The position numbers were made by a program, and so were the translations under genes. Shown here piece by piece: positions 8,092 through 15,229 of a stretch of DNA of 44,102 nt (position 1 is its first letter; each line of letters opens with the position of its first letter). The notes under the pieces were generated by a model. It saw only the letters and a list, made by a program, of their open reading frames with translations, made no database searches and was not told the DNA's origin. Source of the stretch: an uncultured Clostridia bacterium (lineage in GTDB: Bacteria > Bacillota > Clostridia > Oscillospirales > Acutalibacteraceae); contig CANPWP010000031.1 in assembly GCA_947584595.1 (NCBI GenBank), positions 1-44,102 of the forward strand. The letters are read 5' to 3'.

Positions 8092-8118
8092 AAACAGGCG
8101 GATTTGATTCCGCCTGTA
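8092..8118 (-). terminator. Terminator of the htrA gene
   Basis: ACAGGCGGA (8094-8102) and TCCGCCTGT (8109-8117) pair perfectly; the minus strand continues into TTTTTGTG. It lies about 30 nt after the stop codon of the protease gene. Confidence 0.85.
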
Positions 8119-8148
8119 AACCTTATTTTGCTTTAATTATTCAGTTTA

Positions 8149-10077
8149 TTATTCCGCTTTATCTTCAACAAGAGTTACTTCGACTTCAAAGGTTTTTTCT
8201 TCATTGGAAATATACGGCGAACGGTAAACCTCCAGCGTTATTTTATCGCCCGCCTTGTGCTTTTCAAGAATAGTAAAAACATCTCCGAAGGTTGACACGC
8301 TTTCACCGTCAATTTTTGTAATTACGTCATCTTTCTGTATACCGCTGTCCTTTAAAGGTCCGTCAGGCTCCACAGAGTCTACCAATATACCTGCCGGCAG
8401 GTCATATATGGACTGTTGCTCCGCAGTAACTGCAATACCTATCAGTCCCATTTTTACTCTGCCTGTTACATAACCGCTTTTCATAAGCTCATCAACAACG
8501 GTTTTTATTGTTTCGCTTGGAATGGCAAAACCCATTCCTTCATATTTCTCAGATACTATTTTTGAAGTATTCATACCGATTATCTGTCCGTAAAGGTTAC
8601 AAAGAGGGCCGCCACTGTTACCGGGATTAATTGCGGCGTCGGTCTGAATATATTTTACATTTGTATTAGACGGAACTGTTCTGTTAAGTGCAGATATTAC
8701 ACCGCTTGTCATTGAATTTTGATATCCTATACCGCCGGGATTTCCGATAGCAACAACGCTTGAGCCTACTTTCATATCCTCCGATTTAGAGAATGTTGCA
8801 GGCTTTAAGCCTGTTGCATCTGCTTTTAAAAGTGCAATATCCATTCGTGAATCATATGCAACAACGCCTGCGGTATATTCTTTACCGTCGCTTGTAATTA
8901 CCTGAATTGCATAAGCAGTTTTGCTGTTATTGATTATATGAGAATTTGTAATGATGTAACCGTCTTGAGAAATTATAATTCCTGAGCCTTGTGTTGTACA
9001 TTCCGATATGTCGGTTATTTCATCGTAATAACACACAATTCCTACAACAGACTGTGATACAGCGTTATAGGTATATTCGGAATTATATTTTGTATTGTTC
9101 TTATCGCTGACTGAGTTATCGAGCTTTAATCCGTCATAATCAGGATTTATTTTATCACTGTAATCGGATTCATTGTGCTCTTCATTCTTTATCGTCGGTT
9201 GAACATGATCATAACCGTTTGAGGGAATGATTGAATTTCCATTTCTGTCTGACGATAGCGAGCTTTGTCCCAAGGAATAACTGAGCATTCCAACAAAACC
9301 GAGCAGACAAATTCCGAACAAAACAACAAGGCAAATTAAAAACACCTTTAATCCTGTGGTATTTTTTTTAGGAGGCTGATTCATTGGAGAATTTGCCATA
9401 CCAACATTATTTGCCGAATTGTTATAAGGATTATTATTATAACTTTGATTTGCAAACTGAGAATTTCCATAGGGCTGATAGCCCTGATTGTACGTATACC
9501 CCGTATTTCCGTTATTATTCTGCATATAAGGCTGAGAACTGCCCTGCTGTGAATATCTGTTATAGTTATTTTGGGGATTGTATTGACCGTACTGATTATT
9601 TTGATTATACTGATTGCTTTGATTATATTGATTATTGGGGTTATAGTTTTGTGATGGAGTATTTATTCCGTATGGATAATTTACTCCCGAATTGCTTTTT
9701 GAAAAAGTCTGGTTATTCTGATAATTTTGTTGTGGCTGAGAAACTTGCTGATTATGATAATCACCGGAATTATAGCTGTTTTGAAAGCTTTGAGGCGGAA
9801 TATCCGGTATTCCCAAATCATCATCAGCCTGAAATTTTTCATCGAAATTTATATTATTTGTACTGTTATCTTTAAAAGCCGTTTCGTTTTCCTGCTGTGT
9901 ATTTGAAATTTCAGGTGTTGTCTCGTTTTCCTGAGAAGCAGGAGTTGTGTTTTCCTGCAACACCTCATTTTTAGCATTATTGTGCTGAAAAGCAACATTT
10001 TTAAAAGCTTTAGTCGGAAAATCCGGTTCTCTCGGAATATTATTCATATTTTCAAAAGTATTGTTTTGGTTATCCAT
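8149..10077 (-). CDS. htrA: HtrA/DegP-like membrane-anchored serine protease with PDZ domain and a Gln/Asn-rich cytoplasmic tail
   Basis: This 642-residue protease probably degrades or refolds damaged envelope proteins. Residues 1-240 are low complexity, rich in Asn, Gln, Tyr and Pro, with NQYNQ-type repeats. Residues 243-271 form one transmembrane segment, which places the protease outside. The trypsin-like domain carries the triad His380 (TNSHI), Asp413 (DSRMDIALL) and Ser488 (GNSGGPL), spaced as in DegP. One C-terminal PDZ domain (about 535-635) begins near MGLIGIAVTA and includes AGILVDSVEPDGPLKDSGI and DVITKIDGE. AGGTT lies before the ATG. The tail is much longer than in Bacillus HtrA proteins. 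A promoter and a terminator frame it as a single-gene unit. Confidence 0.93.
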   Translation of the reverse strand: MDNQNNTFENMNNIPREPDFPTKAFKNVAFQHNNAKNEVLQENTTPASQENETTPEISNTQQENETAFKDNSTNNINFDEKFQADDDLGIPDIPPQSFQNSYNSGDYHNQQVSQPQQNYQNNQTFSKSNSGVNYPYGINTPSQNYNPNNQYNQSNQYNQNNQYGQYNPQNNYNRYSQQGSSQPYMQNNNGNTGYTYNQGYQPYGNSQFANQSYNNNPYNNSANNVGMANSPMNQPPKKNTTGLKVFLICLVVLFGICLLGFVGMLSYSLGQSSLSSDRNGNSIIPSNGYDHVQPTIKNEEHNESDYSDKINPDYDGLKLDNSVSDKNNTKYNSEYTYNAVSQSVVGIVCYYDEITDISECTTQGSGIIISQDGYIITNSHIINNSKTAYAIQVITSDGKEYTAGVVAYDSRMDIALLKADATGLKPATFSKSEDMKVGSSVVAIGNPGGIGYQNSMTSGVISALNRTVPSNTNVKYIQTDAAINPGNSGGPLCNLYGQIIGMNTSKIVSEKYEGMGFAIPSETIKTVVDELMKSGYVTGRVKMGLIGIAVTAEQQSIYDLPAGILVDSVEPDGPLKDSGIQKDDVITKIDGESVSTFGDVFTILEKHKAGDKITLEVYRSPYISNEEKTFEVEVTLVEDKAE

Positions 10078-10122
10078 ATTTAACCTCCGAACAAGTATTA
10101 AAATCTATTTATCATTACATAT

Positions 10123-10150
10123 ATTATACTCTTTTGAAAAAGTAAATCAA
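10123..10150 (-). promoter_or_regulatory. Promoter of the htrA gene
   Basis: On the minus strand TTGATT (10150-10145) and TATAAT (10128-10123) are separated by 16 nt, about 45 nt before the start codon. No CtsR or HrcA operator was recognised. Confidence 0.65.
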
Positions 10151-10162
10151 CCTAAATAAGTG

Positions 10163-10292
10163 TTTATATACTAAACATTAATTGAAAATAAGATGAAAAT
10201 TTAAAGCAAATTTTGTGTCAAACCAAGAACGACGAAGCAGTATGACGCAAAATCTGTTTAAAGGATATCCATTAATTATAGTTTAGTATAAT
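10163..10292. repeat. 130-bp MITE-like palindrome with ACTAAAC ends
   Basis: The ends TATACTAAAC (left) and GTTTAGTATA (right) are perfect inverted repeats. Inner arms also match: TTTAAAGCAAATTTTGTGTCA on the left against the reverse complement TTTAAACAGATTTTGCGTCA on the right. The unpaired centre is about 20 nt. It contains no gene. A shorter relative lies at 1591-1644. The rest of 10078-10471 holds only the htrA promoter and the fba upstream region. Confidence 0.7.
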
Positions 10293-10416
10293 GTAGTGTA
10301 ACTGAATTTTTAAAGGATTATGTAAAAATTATTTCTTATTGTATTATTAATTGTCAAATTTTTCACAATTTTAAAAATATTTCTATTAAAGACTTTATAT
10401 TCGCAAAATTTTATAG

Positions 10417-10422
10417 TATAAT
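10417..10422 (+). promoter_or_regulatory. Probable -10 box of the fba promoter
   Basis: TATAAT at 10417-10422 lies 50 nt before the fba start in very AT-rich DNA. The -35 candidate (TTTATA at 10394-10399, 17-nt spacing) is weak, so only the -10 element is supported. Confidence 0.4.
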
Positions 10423-10471
10423 AATTTTAACAACGGTGTTTTCACCGAAAATTTATCGGAGGTAGATAATA

Positions 10472-11338
10472 ATGCCATTAGTAAATGCAAAGGAAATGCT
10501 TACAAAAGCAAAAGCAGGTCATTATGCAGTAGGTCAGTTTAACATTAACAATCTTGAATGGACAAAGGCTATCCTTTTAACTGCGCAGGAGTTAAATTCA
10601 CCGGTTATTCTCGGTGTGTCTGAAGGTGCAGGAAAATATATGTGCGGCTACAAAACAGTAGTAGGCATGGTAAACGGTATGCTTGAAGAGCTTAACATCA
10701 CTGTTCCTGTTGCTCTCCACCTTGACCACGGTTCATACGAGGGTGCAAAAGCTTGTATTGAAGCAGGTTTTAGTTCAATTATGTTTGACGGTTCACATTA
10801 TCCAATTGAGGAAAACGTTGAAAAAACCAAAGAATTAGTTGCTGTCTGCAACGAAAAGAATCTTTCAATCGAAGCTGAGGTTGGCTCAATCGGCGGTGAG
10901 GAAGACGGCGTTATCGGCGCAGGCGAATGTGCCGACCCTCAGGAATGTAAAATGATTGCTGATTTAGGTGTAACAATGCTTGCGGCAGGTATCGGAAATA
11001 TTCACGGAAAATATCCTGAAAACTGGCAGGGCTTAAGCTTTGAAACTCTTGACGCTGTTCAGCAGCTCACAGGCGAAATGCCTTTGGTTCTCCACGGCGG
11101 CACAGGTATTCCTTCCGATATGATTAAAAAAGCTATATCATTAGGCGTTTCAAAAATTAATGTTAATACAGAATGTCAGCTTGCATTTGCCGATGCTACA
11201 AGAAAATACATTGAAGCAGGTAAAGACCTTCAGGGCAAAGGCTTTGACCCGAGAAAACTTCTCGCTCCGGGCTTTGACGCTATCAAAGAAACCGTTAAAG
11301 AAAAAATGGAACTTTTCGGTTCTGTTAATAAGGCTTAA
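10472..11338 (+). CDS. fba: Class II fructose-bisphosphate aldolase
   Basis: This 288-residue zinc enzyme cleaves fructose 1,6-bisphosphate into dihydroxyacetone phosphate and glyceraldehyde 3-phosphate in glycolysis and gluconeogenesis. Zinc and active-site signatures are visible: HLDHG (residues 83-87, His83, Asp85, His86), EAEVGSIGGEEDG, GNIHGKYP, LHGGTGIP and KINVNTE. Length is typical of bacterial FbaA. GGAGGT lies 8 nt before the ATG. It is flanked by a palindromic repeat and a terminator, so it is a single-gene unit. Its codon use is smoother and richer in C/G at third positions than that of its neighbours, as expected for a highly expressed gene. Confidence 0.96.
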   Translation: MPLVNAKEMLTKAKAGHYAVGQFNINNLEWTKAILLTAQELNSPVILGVSEGAGKYMCGYKTVVGMVNGMLEELNITVPVALHLDHGSYEGAKACIEAGFSSIMFDGSHYPIEENVEKTKELVAVCNEKNLSIEAEVGSIGGEEDGVIGAGECADPQECKMIADLGVTMLAAGIGNIHGKYPENWQGLSFETLDAVQQLTGEMPLVLHGGTGIPSDMIKKAISLGVSKINVNTECQLAFADATRKYIEAGKDLQGKGFDPRKLLAPGFDAIKETVKEKMELFGSVNKA

Positions 11339-11376
11339 TTTTAAAGCTGTATTTATAAAATAATAAAAATAGACAA

Positions 11377-11421
11377 ATGGCTGCCTCAAAACGAATTAAG
11401 TTTTGAGACAGACATTTTTTT
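11377..11421 (+). terminator. Terminator of fba; hairpin of the GCTGTCTCAAAA family, copy 2
   Basis: TGGCTGCCTCAAAAC pairs with GTTTTGAGACAGACA across a CGAATTAA loop and is followed by seven T. It sits directly before the left end of the ISL3-like element, which starts three bases later. Confidence 0.75.
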
Positions 11422-11423
11422 GT

Positions 11424-12204
11424 GGCTCTATAATAAATGTTGGAGTAACAAATAGAGCCTACAAAAATAAAAATAATAAGAAAGCAAAAAAAGTAGAGCA
11501 TATTTTAAACAAATCCGTTAAACTGGAATTGACAATAAACCAGAAACGGAGGTTTAAAAATATGCTCTACAAACATTTTACCGAAAAACTCATAGAATTG
11601 CAAGACATTGAAATAGAAAAAGTTGAAGAAATTAATAATGCTCTACATATTTTTTGCCGTTTAAAGAGAAAGGCTCATAAATGCCCTTGTTGTAATACTT
11701 TAACTGATACTGTGCACGATTATCGTGTACAAGTTATTAAGGATATTCCTGCTTTCGGCAAAAACTGTTTTATCCATTTAAAAAAGCGAAGATATCGTTG
11801 CTCCTGCGGTAAGCGGTTTGCTGAACATAACTCTTTTCTTCCCCGTTATTATCGTATGACTAACAGACTTTGCTCGTATATCATTGACAAATTAAGAAAT
11901 GAAGTATCTTTTTCAAGCCTTGCCAGTGAGGTTAACCTCTCAGTCAGCACTGTTATCATAATATTCGATTTAGTTTCCTATTCTCTAAAAGAACTCCCTG
12001 TGGCTCTTTCTATTGATGAATTTAAAGAAAATACAAATGGAGAAAAATACCAATGCATTCTCACAGACCCTGTTAACAAAGTTGTTTTAGATATACTTTC
12101 TAAAAGATACGCAAATACAAAAACAAGTGACAGCTTGATTTACTATCGCTTGTTTATATCTAATTCTCTTTTTTCGGGTTTACCCCAACTATTGACATAG
12201 AGCC
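11424..12204 (+). mobile_element. Internally deleted ISL3-family insertion sequence
   Basis: The left end GGCTCTATAATAAATGTTGG (from 11424) and the reverse complement of the right end, GGCTCTATGTCAATAGTTGG (ending 12204), form imperfect terminal inverted repeats of about 25 bp. The element is 781 bp, about half the normal ISL3 length. Flanking 8-mers (TTTTTTGT and TAATAATA) do not match, so no target duplication remains. It inserted immediately after the fba terminator. Confidence 0.8.
11562..12200 (+). pseudogene. Truncated ISL3-family transposase
   Basis: Starting at ATG 11562 after CGGAGG, this frame gives about 212 residues. The N-terminal zinc-ribbon is clear: CPCCNTLTDTVHDYR, then KKRRYRCSCGKRFAEHNSF. 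An HTH region follows (EVSFSSLASEVNLSVSTVI), then the first catalytic stretch LSIDEFKENTNGEKYQCIL. The reading frame then loses homology after ILSKRYAN and runs into the right inverted repeat, so the second Asp, the Glu and the rest of the DDE domain are missing. It should be inactive but could be mobilised by an intact copy elsewhere. Confidence 0.8.
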
Positions 12205-12236
12205 TAATAATATTAGTATTAACAATTATTTTGAGT

Positions 12237-12282
12237 AAAAAAAGCCAATTCCCTGTATCCATCGGGAATTGGCTTTTTAATT
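12237..12282 (+). terminator. Strong bidirectional hairpin downstream of the ISL3 remnant
   Basis: AAAAAGCCAATTCCC pairs perfectly with GGGAATTGGCTTTTT across a 10-nt loop. T tracts flank both strands. No gene ends here on the plus strand except the truncated transposase, so it may be the original fba-region or IS terminator. Confidence 0.65.
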
Positions 12283-12329
12283 TTATTAATAATAATTTAT
12301 AAATAAATGATTATACATCATTTTTATTT

Positions 12330-12371
12330 AAAGAAAAAAGAAGTCGGAGCAATAATAACCTTGCTCCGACC
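12330..12371 (-). terminator. Minus-strand hairpin terminator with no gene in front of it
   Basis: GTCGGAGCAA (12343-12352) pairs perfectly with TTGCTCCGAC (12361-12370); the minus strand continues CTTCTTTTTTC. The block it would terminate, 12372-12528, contains no recognisable gene. It is relatively GC-rich and has short inverted repeats (GTGCG at 12375 with CGCAC at 12422, and TCGATTTTTATCGA). I do not recognise that block; it may be the 3' scar of a lost gene or RNA. Confidence 0.5.
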
Positions 12372-12528
12372 ATGGTGCGAGTGTTCATAAGGGATTTCAT
12401 AAAATCACAACCAGCACCCGGCGCACGGATTCAATTCGCACATTCGATTTTTATCGAAAATGAAGCTTTCAAGCTATCTGAAAAACCACTTGAAACAACC
12501 GAAACAACTAACTGACATATAATTGTTG

Positions 12529-12712
12529 TGTAGAATTACAATTGATGTGTTACAGTAAATAAAAAATGATAGCGAATAGAAAGCCTCTGTGTTACAGTTA
12601 AGTTGTGAAACAAAAACAACAGGAGGAAACTATTCGCTATGAATACTGTAACACAAACAATGTACTTTAGGCAAGCATTAATTAAATATTCTCAAAAATA
12701 TGGTGTGACTAA
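12529..12712 (+). mobile_element. Solo left end of the border IS
   Basis: The stretch starts TGTAGAATTACAATTGATGT followed by GTTAC, which matches the inverted right end of the border IS (TGTAGG...GATGTGTTAC). It runs through a ribosome site and the first codons of a transposase gene, then breaks off near 12712. A second fragment of the same left end lies on the minus strand at 17402-17493. Internal arms ATAGCGAATAG (12570-12580) and CTATTCGCTAT (12630-12640) can pair over the start codon. Confidence 0.65.
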
Positions 12713-12737
12713 GTGGATTATACAGAAGAAGTTTTAA
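12639..12737 (+). pseudogene. N-terminal fragment of an IS481/IS3-like transposase
   Basis: AGGAGG (12621-12626) precedes an ATG at 12639. The frame reads MNTVTQTMYFRQALIKYSQK then YGVTK, the usual start of a transposase N-terminal HTH domain, and then a non-homologous tail ending at TAA 12735-12737 (32 residues). All catalytic parts are missing. I link it to the border IS because their termini match. Confidence 0.6.
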
Positions 12738-12904
12738 ACTTTCCCGCAAAAAATAATTTTGTTTTTTGTACACATACGTTTTAATAAAAATTCAAACAAA
12801 GCAACAAAAAACTGAGTTGCATATTTTTTAAAAAACAAATTTTTATAGTATAGACAGTCTCACTCAGTAAATAATATTTGTAAAAGTAATAATGAGGTGA
12901 GCTT

Positions 12905-13123
12905 ATGAAAAAACAATATGATTATGACGATGAAAGTTATCCTATAAACGACTATTTAGAGTTAAGCTCTATATCTGCTTATGGCTGCACAGGATTGATT
13001 CCTTCTGCAATAACCGAACATGGAGAAAAAGATTCTTACGAGGAGCTGTATCCATATGTTCCGCCGATGGTAAGACCTGATAAACACAATAAAAATTATA
13101 ATGATATAGAAACAAACAATTAA
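12905..13123 (+). CDS. Small acidic Tyr-rich protein, unknown function
   Basis: This 72-residue protein has no signal peptide or membrane segment. It starts with an acidic, Tyr-rich stretch (KKQYDYDDESYPINDYLELS), then SSISAYGCTGLIPSAI, then an acidic, Pro-containing tail with YEELYPYVPPMVRPDK. One Cys lies in the CTGLIP motif. GAGGTG lies 6 nt before the ATG. I cannot assign a family. The CTGLIP core with acidic flanks looks deliberate, and the length would fit a precursor peptide or adaptor, but no modifying enzyme is nearby. A terminator follows, and between them lies a reversed copy of the repeat element. Confidence 0.6.
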   Translation: MKKQYDYDDESYPINDYLELSSISAYGCTGLIPSAITEHGEKDSYEELYPYVPPMVRPDKHNKNYNDIETNN

Positions 13124-13219
13124 GAGCCGGTGACTATCCCTATCCGAGCAGACAGCACCATATAAAAACACTCTTTTGTACCCGACTGTTTCTGGGCAAT
13201 TACCTATAAAGTAAAAACT
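13124..13219 (-). repeat. Dispersed RNA-like repeat, copy B
   Basis: On the minus strand, directly after a terminator-like hairpin (13222-13249), it reads TTTTTACTTTATAGG, TGCCCAGAAACAGTCGGGTA, CAAAAGAGTGTTTTTATA, TGGTGCTGTCTGCTCGGATA. This is nearly the same as the ilvB leader at 32396-32470. CGGGTA can pair with TGCTCG (with wobbles), and TGGTG with CACCG further on; the ilvB copy makes the same pairs as CGGGCA/TGCCCG and CGGTG/CACCG. It fills the gap between the small protein gene and its terminator. Confidence 0.6.
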
Positions 13220-13221
13220 TC

Positions 13222-13254
13222 CGCCGTTTCCTTTTATTCGGAAACGGCGATTTT
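13222..13254 (+). terminator. Terminator downstream of the small Tyr-rich protein gene
   Basis: CGCCGTTTCC (13222-13231) pairs perfectly with GGAAACGGCG (13240-13249), followed by ATTTTTG. On the minus strand GTTTTTAC follows, so it may act in both directions. Confidence 0.8.
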
Positions 13255-13294
13255 TGATTTATAATAAAAATGTTTTAATTTTTTATAAAAAGTA

Positions 13295-13323
13295 TTGACA
13301 CAGATATTTTTGTATGGTATTTT
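13295..13323 (+). promoter_or_regulatory. Promoter of the membrane protein/PadR operon
   Basis: TTGACA at 13295-13300 and TATTTT at 13318-13323 are 17 nt apart. The operator palindrome begins three bases downstream, so a bound repressor would block transcription start. Confidence 0.65.
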
Positions 13324-13325
13324 AT

Positions 13326-13363
13326 ATACATAGATAATCTATGTATAGTAATTCTATGTATAG
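13326..13363. promoter_or_regulatory. Palindromic operator, probably for PadR
   Basis: ATACATAGA (13326-13334), a 3-nt spacer and TCTATGTAT (13338-13346) form a perfect inverted repeat over the expected start of transcription. A further half-site, CTATGTATAG, is at 13354-13363. PadR repressors bind such AT-rich dyads, often containing ATGTAT. Autoregulation is inferred from position. Confidence 0.65.
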
Positions 13364-13373
13364 GAGGGATAAG

Positions 13374-14795
13374 ATGAATAATAAATTTATTGAAGAGGTT
13401 ACAAAGCATATTAAAAACAAAACTGCAAAGCAAAGTATAGAAGATGAGCTAACCTCACATATTCTTGATAAAATCGACTATTATGTAGAAATAGGCTATA
13501 CAAAAGAGCAGGCACAAGAAAAGGCAACAGAAGATATGGGCGATCCCGAAGAAACTGCCGTTCCTCTTAACAGCCTGCATAATATAAAGTGGTATCAAAA
13601 AAGAGAAAATATTGTTGCTATAATCTTAAACGCAATTTTAATTATTGCTGTTTGGTGTTTTCATACCCCATTATTATATGACAATTCTAATTTATCTCTG
13701 TTTTCTCTTATATATTCCCCTGTACCCTTTAATGCCATACACTATCTATATATTGACCTAATCTCTTTTGCTTTTTTTATTTTGACCGTAATTACTATTA
13801 ATTTGGCAGGAAAAAACCGCAGCAAATTTATTGCAGTATTAACGGCGGGATCTGTATTTATACAAATTATTTTTCCACCCTTTCAGCCTATGCTTTATTC
13901 AGTTGCAAAGATTATTACAAGCGGGCTAAACGGATATACAAACAGCGTATTTTCATATGCTTTTATTGAAGAAAATATTAAACCCATTTTAAGTATAGGC
14001 TCATTAGTAATTGCTTTAGTATTACTTTTGCTGTGTATTTACATATTTATAGGTACTTATCTTAAGGAGCGTGGAAAAGCCACAAAACACCTTTGGAAAC
14101 CTTACAAAATTTTAAAAACGATTTTAATCTGTTTTCTTTCATTAAACATTATTCTTGTATCTGTTTGTTCAACGATTGCTTATGTCAATATTGATGAAAA
14201 AATTGCAAAAATTAATCAAATTAAAATGCGGGAAATTGAATTTGTTGTAAATACACCTATTGTCGATAAAAAAATAGAAGAACTTAAAAAAGATGTTGAA
14301 CAGGCAGACCTTAACCCTTTAACAGCAAAAGCATATGCAAATTATCAATCCTATAATGACAGCTCGTATATTACCGCTTATTGCGAACCTGGCTCAAATG
14401 TTGAAATTCTGACATTTACAGTAACAACATCATCAAAGCTTGCTACTATCAATAAGGATATTTATTTAAGTGAATCTGAGTTTGATAAATACAAAGATAT
14501 AATGAACACACAGGACAATGAAGATAATATTTTAAAAAGTTACAGCAACAATACAGATACACTTGCATTATGGTTATTAAGCCTTACAAAACCTGAATTG
14601 ACATTAAGTAATTTTATGGACAGTGAATTGTATCAAAAGGCTTTAACTGTTGACAAAACCTCGCAAACAGATGAAAACGGTAACGAATATGAAGATTTAA
14701 GATTTTCCTTTGCATTGGAAAGTGATGAATACCGGTCTGTTACATTAGTTTTTAAAAACAATCTTTTAGCAGGATTACAGTTTTGGAAAAAGTAA
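13374..14795 (+). CDS. HAAS/DUF1700-type membrane protein paired with PadR
   Basis: This 473-residue membrane protein starts at the ATG after AGGAGGG (13362-13368). Residues 1-65 form a helical permease-prefix domain (IEDELTSHILDKIDYYVEIG, then ATEDMGDPEETA) found at the N-terminus of PadR-associated HAAS-like proteins. Six or seven hydrophobic segments follow at about 78-100, 116-140, 150-175, 215-240 and 260-285. Residues 285-473 are mainly hydrophilic and probably extracellular. The function is unknown; such pairs are linked to envelope stress or sporulation control. The padR gene follows with almost no gap, an order opposite to the common padR-first layout. Confidence 0.65.
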   Translation: MNNKFIEEVTKHIKNKTAKQSIEDELTSHILDKIDYYVEIGYTKEQAQEKATEDMGDPEETAVPLNSLHNIKWYQKRENIVAIILNAILIIAVWCFHTPLLYDNSNLSLFSLIYSPVPFNAIHYLYIDLISFAFFILTVITINLAGKNRSKFIAVLTAGSVFIQIIFPPFQPMLYSVAKIITSGLNGYTNSVFSYAFIEENIKPILSIGSLVIALVLLLLCIYIFIGTYLKERGKATKHLWKPYKILKTILICFLSLNIILVSVCSTIAYVNIDEKIAKINQIKMREIEFVVNTPIVDKKIEELKKDVEQADLNPLTAKAYANYQSYNDSSYITAYCEPGSNVEILTFTVTTSSKLATINKDIYLSESEFDKYKDIMNTQDNEDNILKSYSNNTDTLALWLLSLTKPELTLSNFMDSELYQKALTVDKTSQTDENGNEYEDLRFSFALESDEYRSVTLVFKNNLLAGLQFWKK

Positions 14796-14807
14796 GGAGT
14801 GATCAAT

Positions 14808-15140
14808 GTGAAAATAAGCAAAGAATTAATTAAAGGAAGTACCTCGCTTTTGGTTTTAAGCGTACTGAAAGAAAACGATTTGTATGGCTACAAGATAATT
14901 AAAGAAATCGAAAAACAAAGTGAAAATGTATTTGTTCTAAAAGAGGGTACACTGTATCCCATTCTTCATGCACTTGAAGAAGAAAATTTCCTTGAAAGCT
15001 ATTGGGAAGAAAACGAGGGCAGAAAACGCAAATATTATCATATTACAAAAAAGGGATTAAAGTACCTTAAAGAAAAAAGGCAGGAGTGGCAGGTTTTTTC
15101 AACATCAGTAAACAAGGTTTTAGGAACTGCTTTAGGGTAA
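14808..15140 (+). CDS. PadR-family transcriptional regulator
   Basis: This 110-residue winged-helix protein has the PadR pattern: KGSTSLLVLSVLKENDLYGY, then LKEGTLYPILHALEEENFLE and GRKRKYYHITKKGLKYL. GTG at 14808 is chosen because AAGGAGTG lies 6 nt upstream; the in-frame GTG at 14799 overlaps that site. It starts 13 nt after the membrane protein stop, so the two form an operon. The dyad at 13326-13346 over the operon's promoter is its likely binding site. The ligand is unknown. Confidence 0.9.
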   Translation: MKISKELIKGSTSLLVLSVLKENDLYGYKIIKEIEKQSENVFVLKEGTLYPILHALEEENFLESYWEENEGRKRKYYHITKKGLKYLKEKRQEWQVFSTSVNKVLGTALG

Positions 15141-15160
15141 CAATATAATAGATATTTTTA

Positions 15161-15189
15161 TTGACAAAGCAACTCAATTATATTATTGT
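15161..15189 (+). promoter_or_regulatory. Promoter of the YbjQ-family gene
   Basis: TTGACA at 15161-15166 and TATTGT at 15184-15189 are 17 nt apart, about 40 nt before the ATG. This separates the gene from the PadR operon. Confidence 0.55.
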
Positions 15190-15229
15190 AATGGTGTATT
15201 AAAAATGATATTCTTTAGGGGGAATAATT

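Noticed and set aside
9384..9875. Long open frame on the plus strand inside the protease gene
   Set aside because: It is the antisense shadow of the repetitive Gln/Asn-rich part of htrA; Tyr/Asp-rich composition comes from the repeat, and no ribosome site is present.
12343..12373. tRNA acceptor stem with CCA end
   Set aside because: The stem GTCGGAGCAA/TTGCTCCGAC is followed by CATGG and has only an 8-nt loop; no D, anticodon or T arm exists. It is a terminator hairpin.
12962..13171. Minus-strand open frame of 69 codons overlapping the small protein gene
   Set aside because: Its first part is the repeat element read in one frame; similar meaningless frames arise from the other repeat copies.
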